Of a stretch of DNA of 64,000 nt, positions 55,559-64,000 are shown piece by piece. The notes below the pieces were generated by a model. The model did not search any database, was not told where the DNA came from, and saw only the letters and a list, made by a program, of their open reading frames with translations. Numbering within the stretch: position 1 is the stretch's first letter; each line of letters begins with the position of its first letter. The translations under genes and the position numbers were made by a program. The DNA comes from Auriscalpium vulgare (lineage: Eukaryota > Basidiomycota > Agaricomycetes > Russulales > Auriscalpiaceae), in the NCBI GenBank assembly GCA_019915015.1, contig JAHBBC010000014.1, forward strand, positions 620,001 through 684,000, read 5' to 3'.

Positions 55559-56029
55559 TTATACGGCGCGCTGCGCCATCTGAATGCCAATGTCTATGCC
55601 ATTCTGGTAAGCCTCTTCGACGCTATTAACTTGGTCCTCCCCGTCGCGACTGATCACAGTAAATCTCTGGGGTTCATCAGGCGGGGTGCGTTGTGGGACG
55701 ATTACATCGTCTGCATACTCGATCGGCTGTGGAGGTAATGGGAGCGGGGGATCTCCTGCTGTCCAAGCTCTCTCTGGGTCGTAGTCTCCCCACTCCACAC
55801 CATCACCTTGCTCTGACCACTGTGGTCCTGGCCCCCAGGTGAGCGATATGGCCTCTGTACCGTTCCAGCCTCCATCAGGTGTGCTCCCTATGGGCGAGTG
55901 AGAACCGGCAGTGCCGTTCGTGGTTGGAGCGGGTACATTGATAGCCAATGTTGGTTCAATCACTGGTGTATCTTCTTCTGCGGCGTCCGCAGGTTGTAAC
56001 CGCATTGCAGCCAGGCGCATAGTGGCCAA
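55559..56029 (-). pseudogene. Linker frame between gag and protease of D
   Basis: An acidic, proline-rich frame of 156 codons starting next to the gag stop. It contains PERAWTAGDPPLPLPPQPIE and no recognisable domain. It probably represents the gag-pol spacer of D. Confidence 0.5.
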
Positions 56030-57032
56030 TCACATAGGTGGGCCAATATCATCCTCGTCCACGTCCGAGCCGCTGATCTCATAGTCTTCCGCGACATCAT
56101 CCGCAGATTCGTATTGTGCACCTAGGGGGCTGTCCTCATCGTCGTCTAATGGTACTTCTTTTCCCAACAACGCGTCGTTCTCATTGGTTGGGCCCTCCCC
56201 CTCTAGTTCCAAATCGTTGGCCGCCGCGTCATCGTCGGCGTCGACCATGCGTGCCGCATACACGCGGGGCTGGCCGGTTTTGGGGCACTCTGAGTCACCC
56301 GCATAATGTCCCACGCCCCCACAAGCGAAACAGATTACTGACTTCCGGTCTGGTTTGGGACGCGATGCGGAGGGTTCGCGGTTATATCGTGAGTCACAAC
56401 GCTGTGTCGATGGTTCACGATTGCGGGGTCGTTCATTATTCCCCCCACGGCTACGGTCACGATCACTGACTTCGCGATTGTTCCCTGGTCTAGCGTCCGT
56501 TGCATCGCGATGCGTGCGTACTGAACTGTAGGAATCGCCCTTGGTGCGTGTCATCTTTGGGCTGTTGTTCACGTTCGAGGTGGCTGCAGCAGTTGCGCTC
56601 GATGATCGTGTACGCCCCAGACTCTCTAGCATCTGGCGGTAGGCTCGGGTCCCCGCCTCCGCTTCAAGGGCAGCGGTGAGCAGCTCCGCGGTGGTACCTT
56701 CTTCCGCCACTATTCCTTTATGCTTATATATTATCTCCACAATGTCGGCCGGCAGTCCACTAACAAAGAGTTTGCGGAAGGTATAATCATTGGGGAGTTC
56801 TACCAGCCGCGTCGATCTAGTGCGTAGTTCACTATAAAACTCGGCGACACCGCCTTTGCGAGAGAATTGTGTTGACATGAACTGTTCTAGCGCGGTTTGG
56901 TCACTCTTGCCCACAATGAACCGACGGAATAGAGCCAGAATAGCATCTAAGAACGTCCAGTTCACCTGCGAACGGGTGGGTGACTCAATCTCATCATTAT
57001 ACCACTTTGCCGCACGGTCGGTGAGACATTGT
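56030..57032 (-). pseudogene. Gag of D, C-terminal part with zinc knuckle
   Basis: Encodes LTDRAAKWYNDEIESP, then FLDAILALFRRFIVGKSDQT and VAEFYSELRTRSTRLVELPN, the capsid core of a Gypsy gag. The zinc knuckle CFACGGVGHYAGDSEC has the spacing C-x2-C-x4-H-x5-C. Upstream it is interrupted by the TIR element at 57035. Confidence 0.82.
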
Positions 57033-57034
57033 TA

Positions 57035-57948
57035 CAATTAACTCTTAATTGTTTATTTCTCTAACCAGTCAGGTCAAAAAGTGTGCTTCAGGAAAAGCAC
57101 GAAAGGAAATTTATTCCCACGGCTGTTCCACCTGCCTAATTCAGTAATTCTTACCTAAGTGACTTTTACCTATACTTTCTATCCCACACTCGTGTCTATA
57201 CGTATTTGGCATTTTTCAAACTAACTAGTCTAGATATGTATATGATTCCAATTGTTCTGTGATGAGAAAGACAGGCCTCATATTTTCTTTCTTTTGGAAA
57301 AAAGTTCCCACGGGTGTTGTAGACAGAGGTTTTGGGTATCAGTCAGTTGACCCAAGTTACTATGTTATTTTTCTTTCTACCCAAGCTATTACAAGTGTGT
57401 ACTGAACCTACCACCTATATATTAAGCTAATTTAATACAGTCTAACAGCATAGATTGACAGAAAATAGAGACATATACACTGACTTAATGTGTCTAGGTA
57501 TAGTCTACAGGGACCATCCATCCCCTTGCCTACAGAATGGTAGTGTATTGTATCTGTGCAAGGGGACAATAACAGGTGGGATGTCATGTCAGCATGTGCA
57601 GTGTGGGGTGCAATGCAAGATGGGGTATCATGTCACAGCACAGGTAGTGTGCTAACTTGTATGTCAGTGCAAAGGAAGTGTAAAGCATGACATATTTGTA
57701 TGTCAGTATATCAACATAGCACTGTGGTACTGTGCAGGCAACGTGGGGTGTGATGTTGTGCAGAACATGTAGGCTGTGTGCGTGATGCGTCAGAGTGCAA
57801 GGTGGGGTAACAGGTCAGTGTGTTGCAGGGTAGGCAGCGTGAGGTGAAGCAGGTTGTTATATTATATGCAGACAGCTACACTGACAGACAGTGAGTTGTA
57901 CTGGAAATGGACACCCCCCCCTCCCCCCTAAACGATTAAGAGCAATTG
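57035..57948. mobile_element. Non-autonomous TIR element (Tc1/mariner-like MITE)
   Basis: A 914-bp AT-rich block is bordered by TA on both sides (57033-57034 and 57949-57950). Its ends are inverted repeats: CAATTAACTCTTAATTGTTTA at the left and CAATTGCTCTTAATCGTTTA as the reverse complement at the right. It contains no transposase frame. Removing it with one TA leaves the two gag pieces of D in the same frame, apart from a TAA codon at the target site. Confidence 0.78.
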
Positions 57949-57950
57949 TA

Positions 57951-58286
57951 CTGCCATGCATGCATTGGCCCATTGACCCCAAGTCCCAGGGCATCCAACC
58001 GCAGTGCGTCATATTCTGGACCGACGGCTTGGCTAAGTCGCAGCCAGCGAAGCAAAGCACCTAGCCATACTTCAAATGTTATTAGGTTGTCCTCGCCATC
58101 GTACCCTCCGGGCATCGTGAACTTAAGCCCCTTGATCTGGAATCCTAAACTGACGGCCTCACTAACGCGGGATAATACCATCTCCTTGATTCGCTCAGCA
58201 GGGTCAAGTACACCCAACACTCCGGACTTCGGGGTAGCGTGGGGTGGCAGTGGCTTCACGCGCCTTTTCACGGGGTTACGCTCCAC
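57951..58286 (-). pseudogene. Gag of D, middle part
   Basis: Encodes GVLDPAERIKEMVLSRVSEA and ITFEVWLGALLRWLRLSQAV, then GPEYDALRLDALGLGVNGPM. This is the N-terminal capsid region and leads into the TIR element. It is in a different frame from the piece upstream. Confidence 0.75.
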
Positions 58287-59251
58287 GGTGTTACACTGGT
58301 GTACGGCTCTGCGATACGGGCGCGTTTATCGGTAACCTTGCGTGGCTTCTGGGAGACAGTGTGCACTGCGTCGTCATCGCGTGCGTAGTCCATCAGTGCT
58401 CCCTCATCATCAGTCGATCGTGAGTCCGTCCTGGCCATTGGGGTAGTTTTTTGTATCATATCGGCCATCCGGGCATGATGTTTCTCTAAATTCCGGCGAC
58501 CCTCCTCTGCAGTGCGTGTACCCAATCCGACCGTCGGTGTTACTCCTGCAGTGCTCGTCGTACTAGGAGGGGTCACCACTATACTCATCGGGGGCGCCGG
58601 TTCAAGCTGACTGAGGTCGACTTCAGTCTCCTCCTGCTTGATCAGTGGGGGAGAGCCATACATGGCGTCTCTCGCGTTGCTCGATCCAGGTGGCCCGTAC
58701 TGGTGCATGATGCCCTGTATCAAATTCAGAATTTGGGCGCGAGCCACTGTAGCTGCTTGCACCGATTGCCTCGCTTGCTCGGACACAATCGACGCAGTCT
58801 CGAGCTGGGATTTGTGGGCAACAACATGTAATTGTAGATCATCAAGCATAGCAACAAGTCGAGGGTCCATTATCTGGGTGCCAAGGGGTTCGGGTACCTC
58901 TGTAGGTGCGCGTCCCTTGCCCTTGTCCACTCGAGATCCCGCGTGCGTCTCCTCGTCCGACCCATCCAGCGCCTGCTCGATGTCCGTGAGCGACATCATT
59001 GCGCTCCCCGAGTGACCATCCATCTCCGGCGGCGGATCGGGCTGGGGATCAGACGGTCCCGGCATCGCATTGGGGCTGTTAAGCTCGGCGACAATTCCGG
59101 GAGCTGGGGTACGCACTTTCGATCCGTCAGTGGGCGTGCCCGTCCGCTCAGTAGGGGCGGAGGGTGTCGTCACGCTCGACTGTTTCGTGTTCCCGCCGAG
59201 TCGGGGGGATACACGAGTCTTTTTTGGGTCCTTAGCTCGACTCGGTGCCAT
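58268..59251 (-). pseudogene. Gag of D, N-terminal part
   Basis: Starts MAPSRAKDPKKTRVSPRLGG and continues through a serine/proline-rich region to a helical segment (LDDLQLHVVAHKSQLETASI). The frame is lost near 58270, where the next gag piece continues in another frame. Confidence 0.7.
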
Positions 59252-59545
59252 CGTAGCTTTCTAGATGACCTTAGTTAGTAAAATGAGTCGTATCGAATCA
59301 ACATACTGTGGCGTTCAAAAAACTGTAAGGCGTCTTGATCTTGGATACTTGCTGATCACTCCTGCTGAACGGAATCCACGTGTTTTCCATAGGAATCGGT
59401 GGATGCCGTAGGTGTAGAATGGATGTACAAGTTAAAGAAGATGCCTTCCCATAACTGGAAGGCGCTACTACAACTACGGCATCCAAACGTGAGTAAACAA
59501 AGCCGACGATACGGCGCATGCACATATAGCGCTCGCCCGCGTTAC
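59252..59545. other. Leader remnant of D and junction to element E
   Basis: Upstream of the gag ATG of D the sequence should be leader and LTR, but I found no primer-binding site or partner LTR. Homology to element B begins abruptly near 59546. Confidence 0.4.
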
Positions 59546-60148
59546 AGCGGCGGCGACGACAAGACGGCCTCCGAGAGCTCGTCCTCACCTTCATTACCCT
59601 CGTCTCCGACCTCCGACTCGAGCTCAGGCAGCGTCTCAACAGGCGGCAGCAAGAAATCGTCCTCCATAGGCACAACCACGCTAGGTCCCGCCACCGGAGT
59701 CGAAGCCGCGTCAACAGGATCCCCCGCAGCAGCGAAGAAGGTGTCGACCGAGTCATCTAAATTGGACTACAAAAAGCGTTAGGAACGCCAGTCAAGCAGC
59801 ACGACAACGAAGACATACCTGGTCCATTTCGGGCACGACAGAAATGTAGCCGAACGATTTAGCCTTCCAGGTTTCCTCACCGTACTTCAAGGCGATCTCC
59901 TGGAACTCGTGGACGAACTCTTGAGTCCGCGTAGCGCTGTGCGGGAACGTATGCATCTGGAACTGTCGATCAAGAAGCATCAGAGATCAAAGGAAGTCAA
60001 GCGATCAAAAAGAAGCACTTACCAGGGCTTGGGCGACACGCAGGCACCAGTTCAGCTTGTCGGCCGGTGTTGCCTCGGCGTCGAACGCGTCAAGACGCTT
60101 GCGGATAGCGGTCAAGCAGAGTTCAATGGAAGAAGGACGAGTGGACAT
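59546..60148 (-). pseudogene. Antisense passenger gene fragment of E
   Basis: Exons 60023-60148, 59819-59962 and 59766 down to about 59546 correspond to exons 1-3 of the B gene; exons 1 and 2 have exactly the same lengths (126 and 144 nt). The protein starts MSTRPSSIELCLTAIRKRLD, and exon 2 contains THTFPHSATRT-like sequence ending SFGYISVVPEMDQ. The gene is cut off before the six-cysteine region. Donor and acceptor sites are intact. Confidence 0.75.
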
Positions 60149-60923
60149 GGGCAATGAGCGCAGGGGAACAGAGACAACAAAAGGGAATGCAGACAAGAAC
60201 TATTGCATTCCACCTCCTTTTATGCCTTTTCGCTCGGCCGCACGTCCCTTGCTCTTTCGTCTACTCCCGCGCACACACTACAGAACCCGACTTCCTCGAA
60301 ATTTGTTTCAACTCGAAAACCCACGCAACATCCCCGCTGTCCTCGACTTCAGGAAACCACCTTCACCTTTTTGATCCTATTTCCAACGGCCCCAGACCAT
60401 CGCCTCATGTCAAACTCAATCATGATGTCATCATTTCATTTCAAGCATTTCGAGTCCCTCGCGCAACACTTTCACTCCCACGACATTTGCCGACCTAGGC
60501 TTACCAAATTCCGACACATCTTCTTTCGCCTCCGGCCAACCCCGCTATTGGCTCCCACACTTTCAAAAAGTCTTTGAGACTTGCGACAAAAATATCCGAC
60601 GCTTCAACAATTCCTCCGCCGCAGCACATCCCTCGAAAGGAGAGAAGAAGCCCTCGACGCAAGTATCTCATGGACCTGACACGCGACAACATCGCACATT
60701 TCGCACCGACACCCAGAACACGAGTCCAACACGCGCCAATCCCTTTTCGTAATACGCCAGGCACATTTTCCTTCGTTGCCAAAGCTCGGCATGGTCGGAG
60801 GCGGTCCAGTATGCCATCATGTACGAACTGGCGCCGTCGACTTTCGTATTCCCTCCCGCCCGCGTATTCCTTTCGAGGCGTCACTCCCTCTACGTGCTGA
60901 CCGAGGACGGTCAGTATTTCAAT
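60149..60923. other. Upstream region of the passenger gene in E
   Basis: Counterpart of 38713-39505 in B, with the same TATA-like word at about 60220. No gene is seen. Confidence 0.5.
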
Positions 60924-60933
60924 AAGGAGGAGG
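60924..60933 (+). other. Polypurine tract of element E
   Basis: AAGGAGGAGG directly before TGATACGCC, as in B; the upstream 26 bp duplicated from pol are also present. Confidence 0.85.
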
Positions 60934-62188
60934 TGATACGCCTGCCCAGCCATCTAGCGGAGAAACCCCCGACTTTTGGCATTTTCGGCATCTTCCAAAA
61001 TCACGTGACCTCGGCCCGCCGGCCTTGGTCCGCACCATCAGGTTTCACTACCACCCCGCAGCGTCTATCGAAAGCGCCCCAAACGCACTTGAAATAGCCT
61101 ACACGCCCCACCAAGCGCCCCGAGCCACACACCACAATCCTACGGCCCCGCACAACAGTCACACAGCGGCTATCGGACTCGGAGCCACACGCCACAATCC
61201 TTCCCCGCCGTGATGCGCCGCCGCGGCTGTCAATCACACTTCCCTTCTGTGTCTCCCGATTCCTTGATATTCCCCACATCTTGATCCATGCTACGGTCCC
61301 GCCTACGTTAATCCACAGCCGTCCGAGATAGACAGGAGCGCTACACAGCGAGCCAAGACCGCCCGTTGTACGTCCCTCCCTTCAATTTACACTCGGAATA
61401 CATCGGATACCCTGCTCGACTTTACGATACACCACCAGTGCCTTACGACCTAAGCGCTAGTAGCGCTCAACGCACTTCGCCCCCTAGCGGCGATCGTAAG
61501 TCGGAACTAAACCTAAACCATCCTTAATTCAACGATCCTCTCTTGCCACATCCCTCGTATACTCACTCCCCCGCGTCCACGTCGTACCCCGTGATATCTG
61601 ACCCACGTCTCCTGTGTTTTAGATCGTATTTGTCTTCACTATGTCAACGTCCGTACGATACGGATTTCTGACTCGCTTGTCGTACAAATAGTTCTGAGTC
61701 GCTAGAGGACGAAAGAACAAGTTACTATTCCCCCTCGTACTCAGGATCTCGAAAGAGCTTCTGAAGTGGCCTGACTTCACCACAACTCGTCGCTCTAGCT
61801 TTTAGACGCATGAAACTTTGACACCAATACCACGCCGCAATATCAATACGAATATCAATACCACGACCCTCGACAAATCCCCTCTCGCCCTTCAAAATCT
61901 CCCTACGCCTCACCACTCTCTCCCTCGACACCCCGCACCTTCAACGCAGAGATCAGGCCTATATACGCCCCTCTGTTCCTTCGTCACCGCCTCGTACTTT
62001 GTCCCTCTCGTCCTTGATATATTCCCCCGACCATTGCCACCGCTGCGTAATTCCCCCTCAACTTTCGAAATAGTCCTCGCGCCCCCTCCGACATTCCTAG
62101 CTTCCGTGACACATTCTTGGGAGCTCGCCCGCCGCGTCTCCAGCACTGCATCATTTCGGTGATCCGTGCTGTGTCTAGCTCGCGCACA
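60934..62188 (+). repeat. LTR of element E (3' end missing)
   Basis: Matches the first 1.25 kb of the B LTR and stops at CTCGCGCAC, where B continues. Confidence 0.88.
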
Positions 62189-64000
62189 CCAGTCCATGTA
62201 GTCTAATTAAAAATAAGACCGGTAGCTACCGGACTTACCGGTCTGTCATTATAATGATCCGACCGGTAGCTACCGGTCTTATTTTTAATTAGACTACATG
62301 GACTGGTGTGCGCGAGCTAGACACAGCACGGATCACCGAAATGATGCAGTGCTGGAGACGCGGCGGGCGAGCTCCCAAGAATGTGTCACGGAAGCTAGGA
62401 ATGTCGGAGGGGGCGCGAGGACTATTTCGAAAGTTGAGGGGGAATTACGCAGCGGTGGCAATGGTCGGGGGAATATATCAAGGACGAGAGGGACAAAGTA
62501 CGAGGCGGTGACGAAGGAACAGAGGGGCGTATATAGGCCTGATCTCTGCGTTGAAGGTGCGGGGTGTCGAGGGAGAGAGTGGTGAGGCGTAGGGAGATTT
62601 TGAAGGGCGAGAGGGGATTTGTCGAGGGTCGTGGTATTGATATTCGTATTGATATTGCGGCGTGGTATTGGTGTCAAAGTTTCATGCGTCTAAAAGCTAG
62701 AGCGACGAGTTGTGGTGAAGTCAGGCCACTTCAGAAGCTCTTTCGAGATCCTGAGTACGAGGGGGAATAGTAACTTGTTCTTTCGTCCTCTAGCGACTCA
62801 GAACTATTTGTACGACAAGCGAGTCAGAAATCCGTATCGTACGGACGTTGACATAGTGAAGACAAATACGATCTAAAACACAGGAGACGTGGGTCAGATA
62901 TCACGGGGTACGACGTGGACGCGGGGGAGTGAGTATACGAGGGATGTGGCAAGAGAGGATCGTTGAATTAAGGATGGTTTAGGTTTAGTTCCGACTTACG
63001 ATCGCCGCTAGGGGGCGAAGTGCGTTGAGCGCTACTAGCGCTTAGGTCGTAAGGCACTGGTGGTGTATCGTAAAGTCGAGCAGGGTATCCGATGTATTCC
63101 GAGTGTAAATTGAAGGGAGGGACGTACAACGGGCGGTCTTGGCTCGCTGTGTAGCGCTCCTGTCTATCTCGGACGGCTGTGGATTAACGTAGGCGGGACC
63201 GTAGCATGGATCAAGATGTGGGGAATATCAAGGAATCGGGAGACACAGAAGGGAAGTGTGATTGACAGCCGCGGCGGCGCATCACGGCGGGGAAGGATTG
63301 TGGCGTGTGGCTCCGAGTCCGATAGCCGCTGTGTGACTGTTGTGCGGGGCCGTAGGATTGTGGTGTGTGGCTCGGGGCGCTTGGTGGGGCGTGTAGGCTA
63401 TTTCAAGTGCGTTTGGGGCGCTTTCGATAGACGCTGCGGGGTGGTAGTGAAACCTGATGGTGCGGACCAAGGCCGGCGGGCCGAGGTCACGTGATTTTGG
63501 AAGATGCCGAAAATGCCAAAAGTCGGGGGTTTCTCCGCTAGATGGCTGGGCAGGCGTATCACCTCCTCCTTATTGAAATACTGACCGTCCTCGGTCAGCA
63601 CGTAGAGGGAGTGACGCCTCGAAAGGAATACGCGGGCGGGAGGGAATACGAAAGTCGACGGCGCCAGTTCGTACATGATGGCATACTGGACCGCCTCCGA
63701 CCATGCCGAGCTTTGGCAACGAAGGAAAATGTGCCTGGCGTATTACGAAAAGGGATTGGCGCGTGTTGGACTCGTGTTCTGGGTGTCGGTGCGAAATGTG
63801 CGATGTTGTCGCGTGTCAGGTCCATGAGATACTTGCGTCGAGGGCTTCTTCTCTCCTTTCGAGGGATGTGCTGCGGCGGAGGAATTGTTGAAGCGTCGGA
63901 TATTTTTGTCGCAAGTCTCAAAGACTTTTTGAAAGTGTGGGAGCCAATAGCGGGGTTGGCCGGAGGCGAAAGAAGATGTGTCGGAATTTGGTAAGCCTAG

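Larger units (their letters stand above)
27960..59251 (-). mobile_element. Ty3/Gypsy element D, old copy split by two nested insertions
   Basis: Pieces of one minus-strand Gypsy element are spread over this interval: gag at 59251-56030, a linker frame at 56029-55559, protease at 55475-55110 and 41820-41529, and reverse transcriptase at 41423-40963 and 28189-27960. Element C separates the two protease pieces and element B separates the two reverse transcriptase pieces. Removing each insertion with one copy of its 4-bp duplication restores the joins. The protease has the usual DSGS and the reverse transcriptase YLDD, unlike A-C, so D is a different lineage. It is cut off at 27960 before the end of reverse transcriptase; RNase H, integrase and both LTRs were not found. 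Confidence 0.85.
59546..62188 (+). mobile_element. Element E, truncated relative of B
   Basis: This block matches the 3' end of B from about 38112: first exons of the antisense passenger gene, its upstream region, polypurine tract and 3' LTR. The left end is truncated inside exon 3 of the passenger gene, and the LTR loses homology about 200 bp before its end, at the centre of the large palindrome. The LTR differs from B by several percent, with many CpG-to-TpG/CpA changes. Confidence 0.85.
60495..64000. repeat. Large perfect inverted repeat (palindrome) centred at 62247/62248
   Basis: Position x pairs with 124495-x. The arms are 60495-62232 and 62263-64000 (at least 1738 bp each), with a 30-bp spacer at 62233-62262; no mismatch was found at any place compared. 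The right arm runs off the window. Near the centre each arm has about 44 bp unrelated to the LTR, including the self-palindrome CCGGTAGCTACCGG. Everything from 62263 on is therefore a reverse copy of element E sequence and holds no new gene. Confidence 0.95.

Noticed and set aside
62298..63994. Plus-strand frames in the right part of the window
   Set aside because: They are mirror images of the element E LTR and upstream region created by the inverted repeat.
1..64000. tRNA genes, rRNA, CRISPR arrays, bacterial operons or riboswitches
   Set aside because: None found; introns, LTR elements and gene content are eukaryotic.

Overview
The window is from a basidiomycete fungus, most likely an Agaricomycete of the wood-rot type. 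The host genes are GC-rich and carry short 48-62 nt introns. They include an Argonaute, a fused pyrimidine enzyme of the URA2/CAD type, an ER protein of the EOS1 family, a RhoGAP, a secreted GH3 beta-xylosidase and a secreted BNR_4-type protein. All calls are from reading the sequence; no database search was run.

Layout. Bases 1-4262 hold the 5' part of a Ty3/Gypsy element (A, minus strand) that runs off the left edge. Bases 4350-26610 are a host gene island: a hypothetical exon plus RhoGAP, Argonaute (+), EOS1 (-), a kinase-like gene (+), GH3 (-), a BNR_4-type gene (+) and URA2 (-). GH3 and the BNR_4 gene are divergent across a shared 0.9 kb promoter region. Bases 27960-62247 are a nested retrotransposon cluster. 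An old Gypsy element (D, minus strand) is split by two large, younger elements. B (28190-40962, plus) sits in the reverse transcriptase of D, and C (41821-55109, minus) sits in its protease. B has 1447-bp LTRs and TSD CCGT; C has 657-bp LTRs and TSD CCGG. A 914-bp TIR element with TA target duplication interrupts the gag of D. A truncated relative of B (E) follows. From about 60495 to the end of the window the sequence is a perfect inverted repeat centred on 62247/62248.

A, B and C form one unusual lineage. They share a primer-binding site matching a tRNA with U73 (tRNA-Cys is the best candidate), 3-4 nt LTR-PBS gaps, TGAT...ATCA LTR ends, a CCHC gag, a DPGS protease motif, and a pol without a recognisable chromodomain. 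B and C are very long (12.8 and 13.3 kb) because each carries about 3-5 kb of spliced genes in antisense orientation between pol and the 3' LTR. Three of these genes have their own TATA-like box about 65-75 bp before the ATG. One protein in each element has SKGKGKA-type basic patches and a six-cysteine motif. Each element is also peppered on both strands with its own hexamer: CGAAAT in B, TCGCGA in C. My main candidate for a new system is therefore a Gypsy lineage with antisense passenger genes and a dispersed self-motif. By analogy with VANC anti-silencing proteins of plant VANDAL transposons, the passengers might recognise the motif; that link is inference.

Condition of the elements. B has an intact 1284-codon pol, but both YxDD-type aspartates are asparagine, and its gag-pro is broken. 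C keeps FIDD but has three frameshifts. LTR pairs differ by about 0.6 % (B) and 1.1 % (C), so both insertions are young. A and C show a conserved -1 frameshift arrangement at the pro/pol junction.
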